In this document: piece after piece, positions 1 to 8,581 of the stretch | Numbering within the stretch: the stretch's first letter is position 1 | How the letters are laid out: the number at the start of each line of letters is the position of its first letter | Assembly (NCBI RefSeq): GCF_022489035.1 | Contig: NZ_JAKVTV010000005.1 | Location: forward strand, 186,001-250,000 | DNA length: 64,000 nucleotides | Direction: 5' to 3' | DNA from: Christiangramia lutea | GTDB lineage: Bacteria; Bacteroidota; Bacteroidia; Flavobacteriales; Flavobacteriaceae | Notes under the pieces: model-generated | Database searches by the model: none | What the model was told of the DNA's origin: nothing | Seen by the model: only the letters and a program-made list of their open reading frames with translations | Position numbers and translations under genes: made by a program

Positions 1-773
1 TTAATGGAATAGATCGATTTCGGACGACCTTTAATTTCATAATCAAGATCTTCCTTGTCCAGGCTATCCTGGATAACCTTGCTGAATTCTTTAATATAGG
101 CATCCTGCTCTTCCTTACTTTCCTTGATCTTGGTGAGGATATCCTGGTAAACTTCCGGCTCGGTATATTTCAGTCCCAGGTCTTCCAGTTCGGTTTTAAT
201 ATTATATAACCCAATTCGGTGGGCCAGGGGAGCGTAAATATAAAGTGTTTCCGAAGCAATTTTCACCTGTTTGTCCGGTCGCATTGCATCCATGGTTTGC
301 ATATTATGCAACCTGTCTGCGATCTTAATAATAATTACCCTTACGTCATCATTCAGGGTAAGCAGCATTTTCCTGAAATTCTCTGCCTGCAGGGAAACAT
401 CTTTGTCCTTTTTAAGGCTTGATATTTTTGTGAGTCCGTCCACGATCTTTGCCACGGTTTCACCAAACATTTCCCTTAGGTCATCGAGAGTATATTTAGT
501 GTCTTCTACCACATCGTGAAGTAATGCTGCCGCAATGGAGGTGGCATCAAGTCCAATCTCAGATGCTACTATTTTTGCTACGGCAATGGGATGGAAGATA
601 TAGGCTTCCCCAGATTTACGGCGCTGGTCTTTGTGCGCATCAACTGCCGTATCAAACGCCTTCCTGATAAGTTTCTTGTCATCTTCAGAAAGTGTTTGAT
701 AACTTATACGCAGTAACTCCTTATACTGCCTTGCAATTTGCTTGTTTTCTTTTGCTATTGCTGCCTCTGTCAT
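1..773 (-). CDS. RelA/SpoT-family (p)ppGpp synthetase/hydrolase, 3' end cut by window edge
   Basis: This is the N-terminal 257 or so codons of a bifunctional alarmone enzyme; the gene runs off the left edge. Reading from the ATG at 773, an HD-type hydrolase domain is visible: LLHDVVEDT carries the HD pair, and IADRLHNMQT is the second conserved hydrolase block. The segment GRPKSIYSI at the truncated end is the start of the synthetase domain. Intact hydrolase motifs suggest a Rel/SpoT-type protein able to degrade (p)ppGpp, not a synthetase-only RelA; synthetase activity cannot be judged because that domain is cut. The neighbouring M48 gene lies 35 bp upstream in the same orientation, so they may be cotranscribed. 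Confidence 0.93.
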   Translation of the reverse strand, partial: MTEAAIAKENKQIARQYKELLRISYQTLSEDDKKLIRKAFDTAVDAHKDQRRKSGEAYIFHPIAVAKIVASEIGLDATSIAAALLHDVVEDTKYTLDDLREMFGETVAKIVDGLTKISSLKKDKDVSLQAENFRKMLLTLNDDVRVIIIKIADRLHNMQTMDAMRPDKQVKIASETLYIYAPLAHRIGLYNIKTELEDLGLKYTEPEVYQDILTKIKESKEEQDAYIKEFSKVIQDSLDKEDLDYEIKGRPKSIYSI

Positions 774-808
774 AGGCTAAAAATACAATTAAGATTATAA
801 GGAAACAA

Positions 809-2047
809 CTAAAATTGGGCCTTCAAATTTCGATATCTCTGTAATAGACTCGGGTGAGAATAGTGTACAAAAATATAGGCTTTATGAGGGGTTAAGTTGC
901 TCAGAGTATTCTTGGATAATCTCTTTAAGCTGGAAATTAGTGAATCACCATTATAGGTGTTTCGGGCATAATTGTCTGCCTGGTATTCAAACTTTCTTGA
1001 AATATAGTTCATGACGAGTCCGGTAATTTCTGAAATTGGACTGTATAGAATTCCGAAGGCTACTAAACCAATATGAAAACTTGGTGTTGCTACACCCAAA
1101 GCTTCAGAAAGTAATGGATTCCCCACAAAAAGCGATAATAACCAGAGCGTAAAACCAGTTGTTAGGACAGATGCAATTAGATTAACGATAATGTGATTTT
1201 TTTTATAGTGTCCTACCTCATGAGCGAGAACAGCTACTATTTCTTCCTCTTCAAGATCATTGATAAGTGTATCATACAAGGTAATTCTCTTCTCTCTTCC
1301 AAACCCTGAAAAATAGGCATTGGCCTTGGTACTCCTTTTTGAACCGTCTATTACAAAAATGTTATCAAGCTGGAATCCAACACTTTTCGCATATTGTTCA
1401 ATCTTTGTTCTAAGGGAACCCTCTCTCAGCGGAGTTTGTTTATTGAATAATGGAACTATTAGTTTCGCATAGAACATATTCATGAAAACTGAAAATACGG
1501 CAATTAATATCCAGGCATACCACCAGAAATTATCTCCGGCAAACTGGTAGAACCAAACGATAAGGGCTAAGATTCCCCCACCAATTATGGCAGACATCAC
1601 CAGGCCTTTTACTTTGTCCAAAAAAAAGGTTCTTTTGGTAGTTTTATTGAAACCATATTTTTCTTCTATTACAAATGTGCTATACCATGAAAAAGGGGTC
1701 ATGAGAATATCACTACCTAACATAATAATCCCAAAAAAGATCAGGGCTACCAAGATATTGCTGTCACTAAAATTTCTCGCCAGCTGGTCTACAAAAGAGA
1801 AGCCATCAAAAATTATAAATCCTAAAGTAAGCAGGACAGAAAATGTACTGGAGATCATCCCGAATTTAAAACGTTCTTTCTTATATCTTTGTGATCTCTC
1901 ATATTCTTCTTTATCGTAAACATCGGTAAGTTCAGGAGGAATAGGATCATTAAAATGTTTCGCGTTCACCGCATCCAGAATTTTATCGATGATAAAATCT
2001 ATGATAATGATGGCTATAATGATATAAAATAGAGTTTCTGCTGTCAA
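809..2047 (-). CDS. M48-family zinc metallopeptidase (Ste24/CAAX-protease-like)
   Basis: A 412-residue polytopic membrane protease. The zinc motif HEVGH lies at residues 276-280 and the probable third ligand Glu354 is in EYQAD. Hydrophobic segments lie near residues 5-20, 65-80, 97-115, 150-168, 178-193, 285-310 and 325-345. This is the architecture of the CAAX prenyl protease 1/Ste24 group, which cleaves or quality-controls proteins at the membrane. Bacteria lack the classical prenylated substrates, so the substrate here is unknown. The gene starts 11 bp after the stop of the TrmH-type methyltransferase gene and is probably cotranscribed with it. Confidence 0.92.
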   Translation of the reverse strand: MTAETLFYIIIAIIIIDFIIDKILDAVNAKHFNDPIPPELTDVYDKEEYERSQRYKKERFKFGMISSTFSVLLTLGFIIFDGFSFVDQLARNFSDSNILVALIFFGIIMLGSDILMTPFSWYSTFVIEEKYGFNKTTKRTFFLDKVKGLVMSAIIGGGILALIVWFYQFAGDNFWWYAWILIAVFSVFMNMFYAKLIVPLFNKQTPLREGSLRTKIEQYAKSVGFQLDNIFVIDGSKRSTKANAYFSGFGREKRITLYDTLINDLEEEEIVAVLAHEVGHYKKNHIIVNLIASVLTTGFTLWLLSLFVGNPLLSEALGVATPSFHIGLVAFGILYSPISEITGLVMNYISRKFEYQADNYARNTYNGDSLISSLKRLSKNTLSNLTPHKAYIFVHYSHPSLLQRYRNLKAQF

Positions 2048-2058
2048 AATTTCCTGAT

Positions 2059-2874
2059 TTATTTGGGGTGGACGGCTCTCTGCCTTTTTGCTTCAAAAAT
2101 AAGAATTCCTGCTGCTACAGAAACGTTCATGGAATCTATTTCGCCATGCATGGGAATGATGATATTCTGGGTAGAATTTTCCAACCATTCGTCGCTTAAG
2201 CCTGTAGCTTCAGTTCCCATAACAACAGCTGAGCCTTTACTAAAGTCGATTTCGTGGTAAGGCTTCGAGGCTTGTAAAGCTGCAGAATAGATTGGAATAT
2301 TCTGTCTTTTTAGAAAATCTATAATTTCAGAGGTGTGCCCGGTAGCGATCTTATTAGTAAATATACAGCCTACGCTGCTTCTAATGATATTGGGATTATA
2401 TAGATCGGTCTTTGGATTGGCAATTATCACAGCATCTACCGCAGCTGCATCTGCCGTTCTTAGAATTGCACCGATATTTCCCGGTTTTTCAGGTGCTTCC
2501 GCAACCAGAATGAGCGGATTAGTGTTTGAAAATTCAAGATTTTCCAGTTGATGTTCTTTCGTTCTGAATACAGCGATCAATCCTTCAGTACTTCCCCGAT
2601 AGGCGATCTTTTCATAGACTTCGTGGCTTATTTCTGTGATCGATGCAGGGTTACTGCTATTAGCCTTGGATATTTCAACCACTTCCGACAGCTCCATGAG
2701 CTCGGGAACAAAATAGAGATGAAGAGGGGAGTAGCCACCTTTTACGGCAAGGGAAATTTCCCTTTGTCCTTCGATTACAAAAGAGTTTTCTTTTCTACGA
2801 TTGCGGGATTTTTCCTGTAATTGTAATAGCCATTTGATCTCTTTGTTCCGCAGGCTTGTGATCTGTTTTAACAT
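2059..2874 (-). CDS. TrmH/SpoU-family RNA 2'-O-methyltransferase
   Basis: This protein (271 aa) has an N-terminal substrate-binding domain (LKQITSLRNKEIKWL, then IEGQREI) followed by a SPOUT methyltransferase domain. Conserved blocks are EAPEKPGNIGAILRTADAA, VVMGTEATGLSDEW and IPMHGEIDSMNVSVAAGI, which build the AdoMet-binding trefoil knot. It probably methylates a ribose in rRNA or tRNA; the exact site cannot be read from sequence. The frame extends upstream to 2937, but the ATG at 2874 is preferred because family homology begins there and the extra 21 codons are low-complexity. The M48 gene lies immediately downstream. Confidence 0.92.
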   Translation of the reverse strand: MLKQITSLRNKEIKWLLQLQEKSRNRRKENSFVIEGQREISLAVKGGYSPLHLYFVPELMELSEVVEISKANSSNPASITEISHEVYEKIAYRGSTEGLIAVFRTKEHQLENLEFSNTNPLILVAEAPEKPGNIGAILRTADAAAVDAVIIANPKTDLYNPNIIRSSVGCIFTNKIATGHTSEIIDFLKRQNIPIYSAALQASKPYHEIDFSKGSAVVMGTEATGLSDEWLENSTQNIIIPMHGEIDSMNVSVAAGILIFEAKRQRAVHPK

Positions 2875-2910
2875 AGGCGTAAAAATACATAGATAATAAG
2901 CATAAAAAAA

Positions 2911-3031
2911 GTTGCCTGAAAACCGAATTGACGTCATCCTGAATTTATTTCAAGATCTTTAAAGATTAAATTTATCAACCTATAGAGAAGCTGAAACAAG
3001 TTCAGCTTGACGTGTCCAGATTTCAGGCAAC
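2911..3031. repeat. Nested inverted repeat of a dispersed intergenic (REP-like) family
   Basis: The outer arms GTTGCCTGAAA (2911-2921) and TTTCAGGCAAC (3021-3031) are perfect inverted repeats. Inside are two oppositely oriented modules, around 2931-2957 (GTCATCCTGAATTTATTTCA) and 2988-3012 (GCTGAAACAAGTTCAGC, then TTGACG). The same modules recur at 13.65-13.85 kb. The element sits between two minus-strand genes and could fold into a long cruciform that stops transcription or protects mRNA ends; that function is inference. Confidence 0.7.
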
Positions 3032-3050
3032 CTTAAAATATCAGGAAATA

Positions 3051-4364
3051 CTATTCACTTTCCTGTTCCTTATATTTCCTGGAATATCGCTTCCAAAGCT
3101 CTGTTTGATGAGTTTCCAGGCTAATTTTGCGGCCATCGATGAAGGCATGAGTAAGAATATTTCCTCGCATGTCCAGAGCATCTCCTTCAGAAATGAACAA
3201 AGTGGCCGACTTACCTTTTTCCAGGCTACCGTAATTATCATCTATACCCAAGATCTTTGCAGTATTAGATGTAATTAATTTCAGGGCATCTTCCTTATCC
3301 ATTCCGAAGGCAGCGACTGTTCCGGCATAGAAAGGTAAATTTCGCGTATTCATCCTTTCCATTTGTCCGCTGCTTTCAAGGGCTACGAGAACCCCTTTAT
3401 CCTGGAGTAGTTTTGCTAATTTGTAGGGATAATCATAATCTTCATATGCTTCCTCAGGTATACTGTGAGGCCTGTTCACCAGAACAGGAATGTCATTGTT
3501 TTTAAGGTCTTCAGCAACACCAAGAGCATAATAACCTCCTACAATTATCAGGTTTTCGAGTTTATGTTCTTTTTTGAACTGAATAAGGTCCAGGATCTCC
3601 TTTTCACCATCAACGTGTACAAACACCTTTTTGTCTCCGTTAAATACCGGCTCCATGGCTAGGAATTGTAGGTTTTTATAATCCCTTTTTCCTTCCAGGT
3701 AAGCCCGGGCAGACGAAAAGAAATCTGAAAGTTCCTGAACATCCTCCATATATTCTTTGTTAGGTTTCAGATCTGGGTCTTCGCCTCTCCACCATCTGCC
3801 TCTTTTATAATTTTCAGGCCAGTTGATATGTAAACCATCATCTTCTTTTACCACCGCATCTTCCCAGTTCCAGGCATCGAATTGAACGATAGAGGAAGTG
3901 CCTGAGATTTTTTCTCCACGAGGAACTATCTGCCCCAGAAGTACTCCGTTAGGCCTCATAGATTCCACGATCTTGCTTTCGGCATTATATGCAATCAAAC
4001 TTCTAATGTTCGGTAGCATTTCACCTATTTCATCCTGATCTACTGTAGCCTTAACGGCAGAGATCTCTACGAGTCCCAGGGTAGAATTTGGAGCTATAAA
4101 ACCAGGATAAACATGTTTTCCCTCTGCATTAATGATCTTTCCAGGATATTGCCTTTTAGTGAGATCTTTTGAGGTTACCTCTATGATCTTTCCGTTTTCA
4201 ATAATTATCAGGCTATTCTCTATAATTTCCCCATTTCCCAGGTGAGCTGTCGCTCCAACAATGGTTATTGCTTCAGTTTGTTTTCCTGCAGGAGTTTGCT
4301 GGGCAAAACTTTGTCCTGAGATCATCAGGATCGCGATTAATATATATGTCTTAAGTAATTTCAT
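3051..4364 (-). CDS. Secreted amidohydrolase-like protein lacking the HxH metal motif
   Basis: A 437-residue protein with an N-terminal signal peptide ending near SFAQQ. It has the composite beta-sandwich/TIM-barrel layout of the amidohydrolase superfamily (imidazolonepropionase-like): ITIVGATAHLGNG at the start, LKLITSNTAKILGIDDNYGSLEKGKSATLFI at the end. Where active members have HxH after strand 1, this one has APNST, and the late catalytic aspartate motif reads ALESSG. It is therefore probably catalytically inactive or a partner subunit. It lies 11 bp downstream of the 986-residue amidohydrolase gene in the same orientation, consistent with an operon and a possible periplasmic complex. 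Confidence 0.87.
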   Translation of the reverse strand: MKLLKTYILIAILMISGQSFAQQTPAGKQTEAITIVGATAHLGNGEIIENSLIIIENGKIIEVTSKDLTKRQYPGKIINAEGKHVYPGFIAPNSTLGLVEISAVKATVDQDEIGEMLPNIRSLIAYNAESKIVESMRPNGVLLGQIVPRGEKISGTSSIVQFDAWNWEDAVVKEDDGLHINWPENYKRGRWWRGEDPDLKPNKEYMEDVQELSDFFSSARAYLEGKRDYKNLQFLAMEPVFNGDKKVFVHVDGEKEILDLIQFKKEHKLENLIIVGGYYALGVAEDLKNNDIPVLVNRPHSIPEEAYEDYDYPYKLAKLLQDKGVLVALESSGQMERMNTRNLPFYAGTVAAFGMDKEDALKLITSNTAKILGIDDNYGSLEKGKSATLFISEGDALDMRGNILTHAFIDGRKISLETHQTELWKRYSRKYKEQESE

Positions 4365-4375
4365 TTTCCTAAAAT

Positions 4376-7336
4376 TTATTTTACCTCTTCTAGTAGATCA
4401 CAGTGAACTCTTTGTTTTTCTTCTTTTTTAATTGGCTGGGTTTCTACACCGTTGTTTTTAGCTTTTAACATCATACCAATAAGTTCATTACGCTCTTTCC
4501 TGATCTCCTTGCGCATTTCTGAATCGCGCTCTATATCAAAATAGAAAACGCCTTCAACCATGGTTTTCTCTGGTTTTGCGTAGATGGAGAGAGGATGGTC
4601 ATTCCAGAGAACAAGATCGGCTTGTTTTCCTGTTTTTATACTGCCAACCAGGTTATCTATATGTAACAGCTTTGCCGGATTGATGGTCACCATTTTCCAG
4701 GCTTCTTCCTCGCTCATTCCACCATATTTTACACTTTTGGCTGCTTCCTGATTCAACCTTCGGCTCATTTCACCGTCATCACTATTAATTGCAACGGTAA
4801 GGCCGGCCTCGGTCATGATCGAAGCATTATAAGGAATGGCATCATTTACCTCATATTTATACGCCCACCAGTCAGAAAAAGTAGAAGCTCCCACGCCGTG
4901 TTCCTTCATTTTATCAGCTACTTTATATCCTTCAAGAATATGAGTGAAAGTATTGATATTAAAACCGAAATTTTCAGCAACTTTCATCAGCATGTTAATC
5001 TCGCTTTGAATATATGAATGTGAGGAAACAAATCTTTCGCCATTGAGGATTTCCAAAATGGTTTCCATTTCCAGGTCTTTTCTGAAATCTGAATCGTCTC
5101 TGCTCGATTCATAAGCTTTCGCCCGGCTAAAATAATCGGTAAAAACCTGTTCTACACCCATACGGGTTTGAGGAAATCTCCCGCCACTCCAGTTGGATTG
5201 TTTTACATTTTCACCTAAAGCAAATTTGATGAAAGGAGGAGCCTGTTCAAAGATCATATCTTCAGCGCTTTCTCCCCATTTTAATTTCAGGATTGCCGAT
5301 TGGCCTCCAATAGGATTTGCTGAACCATGTAAAAGCTGAATGGTTGTAACTCCACCGGCAAGATTGCGGTAAATATCAATATCGGTAGGATCTACAACAT
5401 CTTCCATTTGTACTTCAGCAGAAGAGTTGTGACCGGCTTCATTAATTGCAGATGCCGCTATGTGTGAGTGTTCGTCTACGATTCCTGCGGTGAGATGTTT
5501 CCCCGTCGCATCGATGACTTTTGCTCCACCGGCATTTATTCCAGCTCCAATTTTAACAATTTCACCATTTTTAACCAGTACATCGGTATTTTCTAGAACA
5601 CCATCTTCTTCACTGGTCCACACCGTAGCGTTTTTGAAAAGTACGTTTTGTTGTTGAGGTTTGCTTGAAAAACCGTAGGCGATATTGGGATAAGTGACCG
5701 GTAGCAAATTATGGATTTCCTTATCTTTCTTCATGTCATCCTTCTTTTCAGCTTCTGAAGCCTTTATTACCTGGAACGTAGTTTCATTCCCATTTTGCAG
5801 AATAGCTTTCCCCGAGATTTGCTTTGTTTCTGAAGGAACATTAGCAACCAGTCTGATGAAATCTGATTTCGTAGTATCTGGAGAAGAAAGTAGAAGATTC
5901 ATCCAGTTATTTTCAAAACTGAGCTTTGAACCTATTTTGGAGTTATTGGTCTTTACTTCAGATTTTAATTTAACCGGGTCACCGCTAATTTTAAGTTCAT
6001 ATGTCTTTCCATTTACTTTCAGATTATAATTTCCGGTAATATCGGTTGCATCTATGCTGCTCAGGATCTTTTTCTCTCCCTGTACCCAGTTCTCATAGAG
6101 GGTAGTTTCCTTTTCGAAATAATCTCCGGAAGTGATCAGAAAGTTTGCCCAGGCACCCTCTTTTATCACGCCCAGTTTATTTTCCTGATCAATTGTTTTC
6201 GCCGGAACTGTAGTTAATGCGGCCAGGGCTTCTGCTTTTGGTAAGCCATATTCTATGGCTTTTAAAAGGTTAGTTTTAAAATCTTTTTCAGCGTCTATTG
6301 AATGTGTGGTCAAAGTGAAAGGAACCTCTTTTTCGGAAAGCATTTTCAGGTTCGCCGGAGCCTGGTTCCATTCTCTCATTTCTTCCAGACTTAGTTGGTT
6401 AGCAAGATAAGGATCTTCAACATCGAAAGCCTTCGGAAATTTAAGAGGTACGATAAAGGTAGCATTCGAAGCTTTTGCTTTATCGAGCCTTTGATATTCC
6501 TTTCCGCTTCCAAGTATCACATACTGAATTCCAAATTCATCGCCTACTTTATCTGCTCTGAATTCGTCAAGTAAATTATCTGTAGCAAATATCTGAACTA
6601 GGTTTTTATTTCTGTTCAAAGCTTCAAGAGCAAGATCTTTGTTTTTTGCATGGCCTTCTGCATACCATTTTGCATCCAGATAAGCCTGGCGTATCAAAGC
6701 CATGGCTCCCATGGTAGAAGTAGGGTAAGATTGCCTGGATTGTACACTTTTATCCAGGGATAGGTATTGTGACGACCTTCCTTCAAGGATTCGGTCACCT
6801 TCAGATACTTCCGGAGTTAAAGCCACCAGCATTCCGGCGCCCCTGATAATACCGTCTGGGACATGAGTGTTTACTACACCAAATCCCGCTTGGTGATATT
6901 TTTCAGCTTCTTTAGAATCGAATTTGAAGTGTGAAATAGCTTCGGTATCAGGCCTTATGTGATCGTTCCAGTAAAATCCTTCCCGTGCTGCATCGTATTG
7001 AGGAGTATTCCCAGCTTCAGCTTTTTTTGGCTCTGGAATTCCGAAATCGCTGAAAAGATCTATAAAGGATGGATACACTTCTTTCCCTTTAAGATCGATC
7101 ACGATACTATTTTCAGGAATATCGATGGATTTCCCAACGGCGGTAATCTTTCCTTCTGTTATTGCGAACATCCCATTTTCGATCACATTTTGGGGATCTG
7201 TGTGGATACGGGCATTCTTAAAAACGGTGTAATTGGTGTTACGGGTTTTCACACCATCATTCTTGGGGAAGTATTCCTGGGAATGCAATACGCAACTACA
7301 AAGGAATACACCTAAGATCAGTAATTTTAGTTTCAT
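4376..7336 (-). CDS. Secreted two-module amidohydrolase-family protein
   Basis: This is a 986-residue protein with an N-terminal export signal (LLILGVFLCSC; the LCSC sequence could be a lipobox). Residues about 35-425 form a first amidohydrolase module in which the expected HxH is replaced by FSDFG (about 95-99). Residues about 430-530 are a linker with beta-rich character. Residues about 565-960 form a second module with intact HSH at 623-625 and an Asp-containing VAINSDDGEM motif, so only the second module looks metal-competent. The substrate is probably a cyclic amide or peptide in the periplasm; this is inference from the superfamily. It is followed by a shorter inactive-looking relative. 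Confidence 0.88.
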   Translation of the reverse strand: MKLKLLILGVFLCSCVLHSQEYFPKNDGVKTRNTNYTVFKNARIHTDPQNVIENGMFAITEGKITAVGKSIDIPENSIVIDLKGKEVYPSFIDLFSDFGIPEPKKAEAGNTPQYDAAREGFYWNDHIRPDTEAISHFKFDSKEAEKYHQAGFGVVNTHVPDGIIRGAGMLVALTPEVSEGDRILEGRSSQYLSLDKSVQSRQSYPTSTMGAMALIRQAYLDAKWYAEGHAKNKDLALEALNRNKNLVQIFATDNLLDEFRADKVGDEFGIQYVILGSGKEYQRLDKAKASNATFIVPLKFPKAFDVEDPYLANQLSLEEMREWNQAPANLKMLSEKEVPFTLTTHSIDAEKDFKTNLLKAIEYGLPKAEALAALTTVPAKTIDQENKLGVIKEGAWANFLITSGDYFEKETTLYENWVQGEKKILSSIDATDITGNYNLKVNGKTYELKISGDPVKLKSEVKTNNSKIGSKLSFENNWMNLLLSSPDTTKSDFIRLVANVPSETKQISGKAILQNGNETTFQVIKASEAEKKDDMKKDKEIHNLLPVTYPNIAYGFSSKPQQQNVLFKNATVWTSEEDGVLENTDVLVKNGEIVKIGAGINAGGAKVIDATGKHLTAGIVDEHSHIAASAINEAGHNSSAEVQMEDVVDPTDIDIYRNLAGGVTTIQLLHGSANPIGGQSAILKLKWGESAEDMIFEQAPPFIKFALGENVKQSNWSGGRFPQTRMGVEQVFTDYFSRAKAYESSRDDSDFRKDLEMETILEILNGERFVSSHSYIQSEINMLMKVAENFGFNINTFTHILEGYKVADKMKEHGVGASTFSDWWAYKYEVNDAIPYNASIMTEAGLTVAINSDDGEMSRRLNQEAAKSVKYGGMSEEEAWKMVTINPAKLLHIDNLVGSIKTGKQADLVLWNDHPLSIYAKPEKTMVEGVFYFDIERDSEMRKEIRKERNELIGMMLKAKNNGVETQPIKKEEKQRVHCDLLEEVK

Positions 7337-7419
7337 AAATGTTTAGTGGATTTAAATAAAAGTATAGGTCTAAAATTTAAGAGCCTTAAAGTAAGAAAAT
7401 TTCAGCAATCCTATAGTAT

Positions 7420-8493
7420 CTAAAAGGCATTGCGGGTATCGTCAAAATAATTTACGAGAAGGGCAACCACATAACTATAGCTTTTCATCCCATCGGCCTG
7501 ATTATTCACGATAAGATACCGGTTATAGGTAGCCTTGAAAATGGGTTCAAACGGGTTTTGATGTTTTAGCCAGAACTCATCTACTTCCCGGTAGTTTTTA
7601 AGAATTCCAGGGTTCATTCTTTCAATAAGTTCATCGGCTTTTTCTTTATCTCTTCTATAGAGTTCACTAAGGCAATAACTCAATGCGAAAGTATAGCCAG
7701 AGTACTGGAAGTGTTTGTTGGGGTGGTTCATGGTTACCAGGCAGGCGATAAAGTTTGCCTCATTCTCCTTGGCAAATCCTAGTTGATGCCCAACCTCATG
7801 ACTTGCCGTGGTAGGGATTTTATAGGGCAGTATTAAACTATTAACCTGTGCCTCGTTCGTTAGCGGATTCAGGTAACCGTTAAAGCCCATATAGGTAAGG
7901 GGAAGACTATAAATAGATCTTTTTAAAGCCTCGCCATTATATGCCAGTTCCGGAAAGTCATTCTCGATATTCTTGTAACCCTGTAACGTAGTCTCGAATA
8001 ATTCCCTTTTCGAAAAGTCATAATTTACTTTTGTAGAATCGTTCGCTGCAAGTTCAGCATGTAAACCATTAGACCTTTCGATCAATTTTTCAGTGAGCGT
8101 AATTAATTTTTCGGTGGTGTATTTATTATCAATCTCCAGGCTTTTGTGGAGAGGTAACCTGTAATAATTAAATCCCCAGAATAGGTGAAAACAGAAATAG
8201 ATCACAGAGAGGGTAGCCAGCGTATCTGGAATCCAGATCTTCGGATCTTTAAATTTCTGAGAAATTCTTCTTACCAGCCACATGATGGCAAGAATGATCA
8301 GAATTCCGTAAAGTATATCACCCATGGAAAAGGGGACGATTCCAAGGCTAAATCTCATAATTCTGGAAATCACTGGATATAATCCATGAGAATAATATTC
8401 TTCCACAAACTCTGAATGTCGAGCCAGAAGATTTATCCCGATGATCTGTACCGGTAGAAGTATAGCCAGAACAAGGGTAGACTTTCTTTTCAC
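7420..8493 (-). CDS. DUF3810 membrane protein with HEVGH zinc-binding motif
   Basis: The N-terminus has three hydrophobic segments (starting KSTLVLAILLPVQIIGINLL, then a stretch around GDILYGILIILAIMW, then TLATLSVIYFCFHLFWGF). A soluble domain follows with ASHEVGHQLGFAKENEANF, a gluzincin-like HExxH with a following Glu. It resembles the DUF3810 family, widespread in Bacteroidota and without an established substrate. The open frame starts with TTG at 8526, but GTG at 8493 is preferred because it sits just before the first membrane segment and leaves room for the divergent pepD promoter. A membrane-anchored peptidase is a reasonable inference. Confidence 0.85.
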   Translation of the reverse strand: MKRKSTLVLAILLPVQIIGINLLARHSEFVEEYYSHGLYPVISRIMRFSLGIVPFSMGDILYGILIILAIMWLVRRISQKFKDPKIWIPDTLATLSVIYFCFHLFWGFNYYRLPLHKSLEIDNKYTTEKLITLTEKLIERSNGLHAELAANDSTKVNYDFSKRELFETTLQGYKNIENDFPELAYNGEALKRSIYSLPLTYMGFNGYLNPLTNEAQVNSLILPYKIPTTASHEVGHQLGFAKENEANFIACLVTMNHPNKHFQYSGYTFALSYCLSELYRRDKEKADELIERMNPGILKNYREVDEFWLKHQNPFEPIFKATYNRYLIVNNQADGMKSYSYVVALLVNYFDDTRNAF

Positions 8494-8550
8494 AAGATAA
8501 AAATAGGAATATTCAGGAGGACTCAAATTTTAGAGTTCAGTATTTTCGAA

Positions 8551-8558
8551 TACCTTTG
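8551..8558 (+). promoter_or_regulatory. -7 element TACCTTTG of the pepD promoter
   Basis: TACCTTTG matches the Bacteroidota -7 consensus TAnnTTTG exactly and lies 23 bp before the ATG at 8582. No clear -33 TTG is seen at the usual spacing. It argues that translation starts at 8582 and not at the in-frame GTG at 8558, which overlaps the element. Confidence 0.6.
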
Positions 8559-8581
8559 TGAAGATACCAAAATTTAGATCA

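Noticed and set aside
2875-2937. Upstream extension of the TrmH-type methyltransferase
   Set aside because: The added 21 residues show no resemblance to the family and the internal Met at 2874 fits the usual N-terminus.
8558-8581. GTG start extending PepD by eight codons
   Set aside because: It overlaps an exact -7 promoter element, and the family homology begins after the ATG at 8582.
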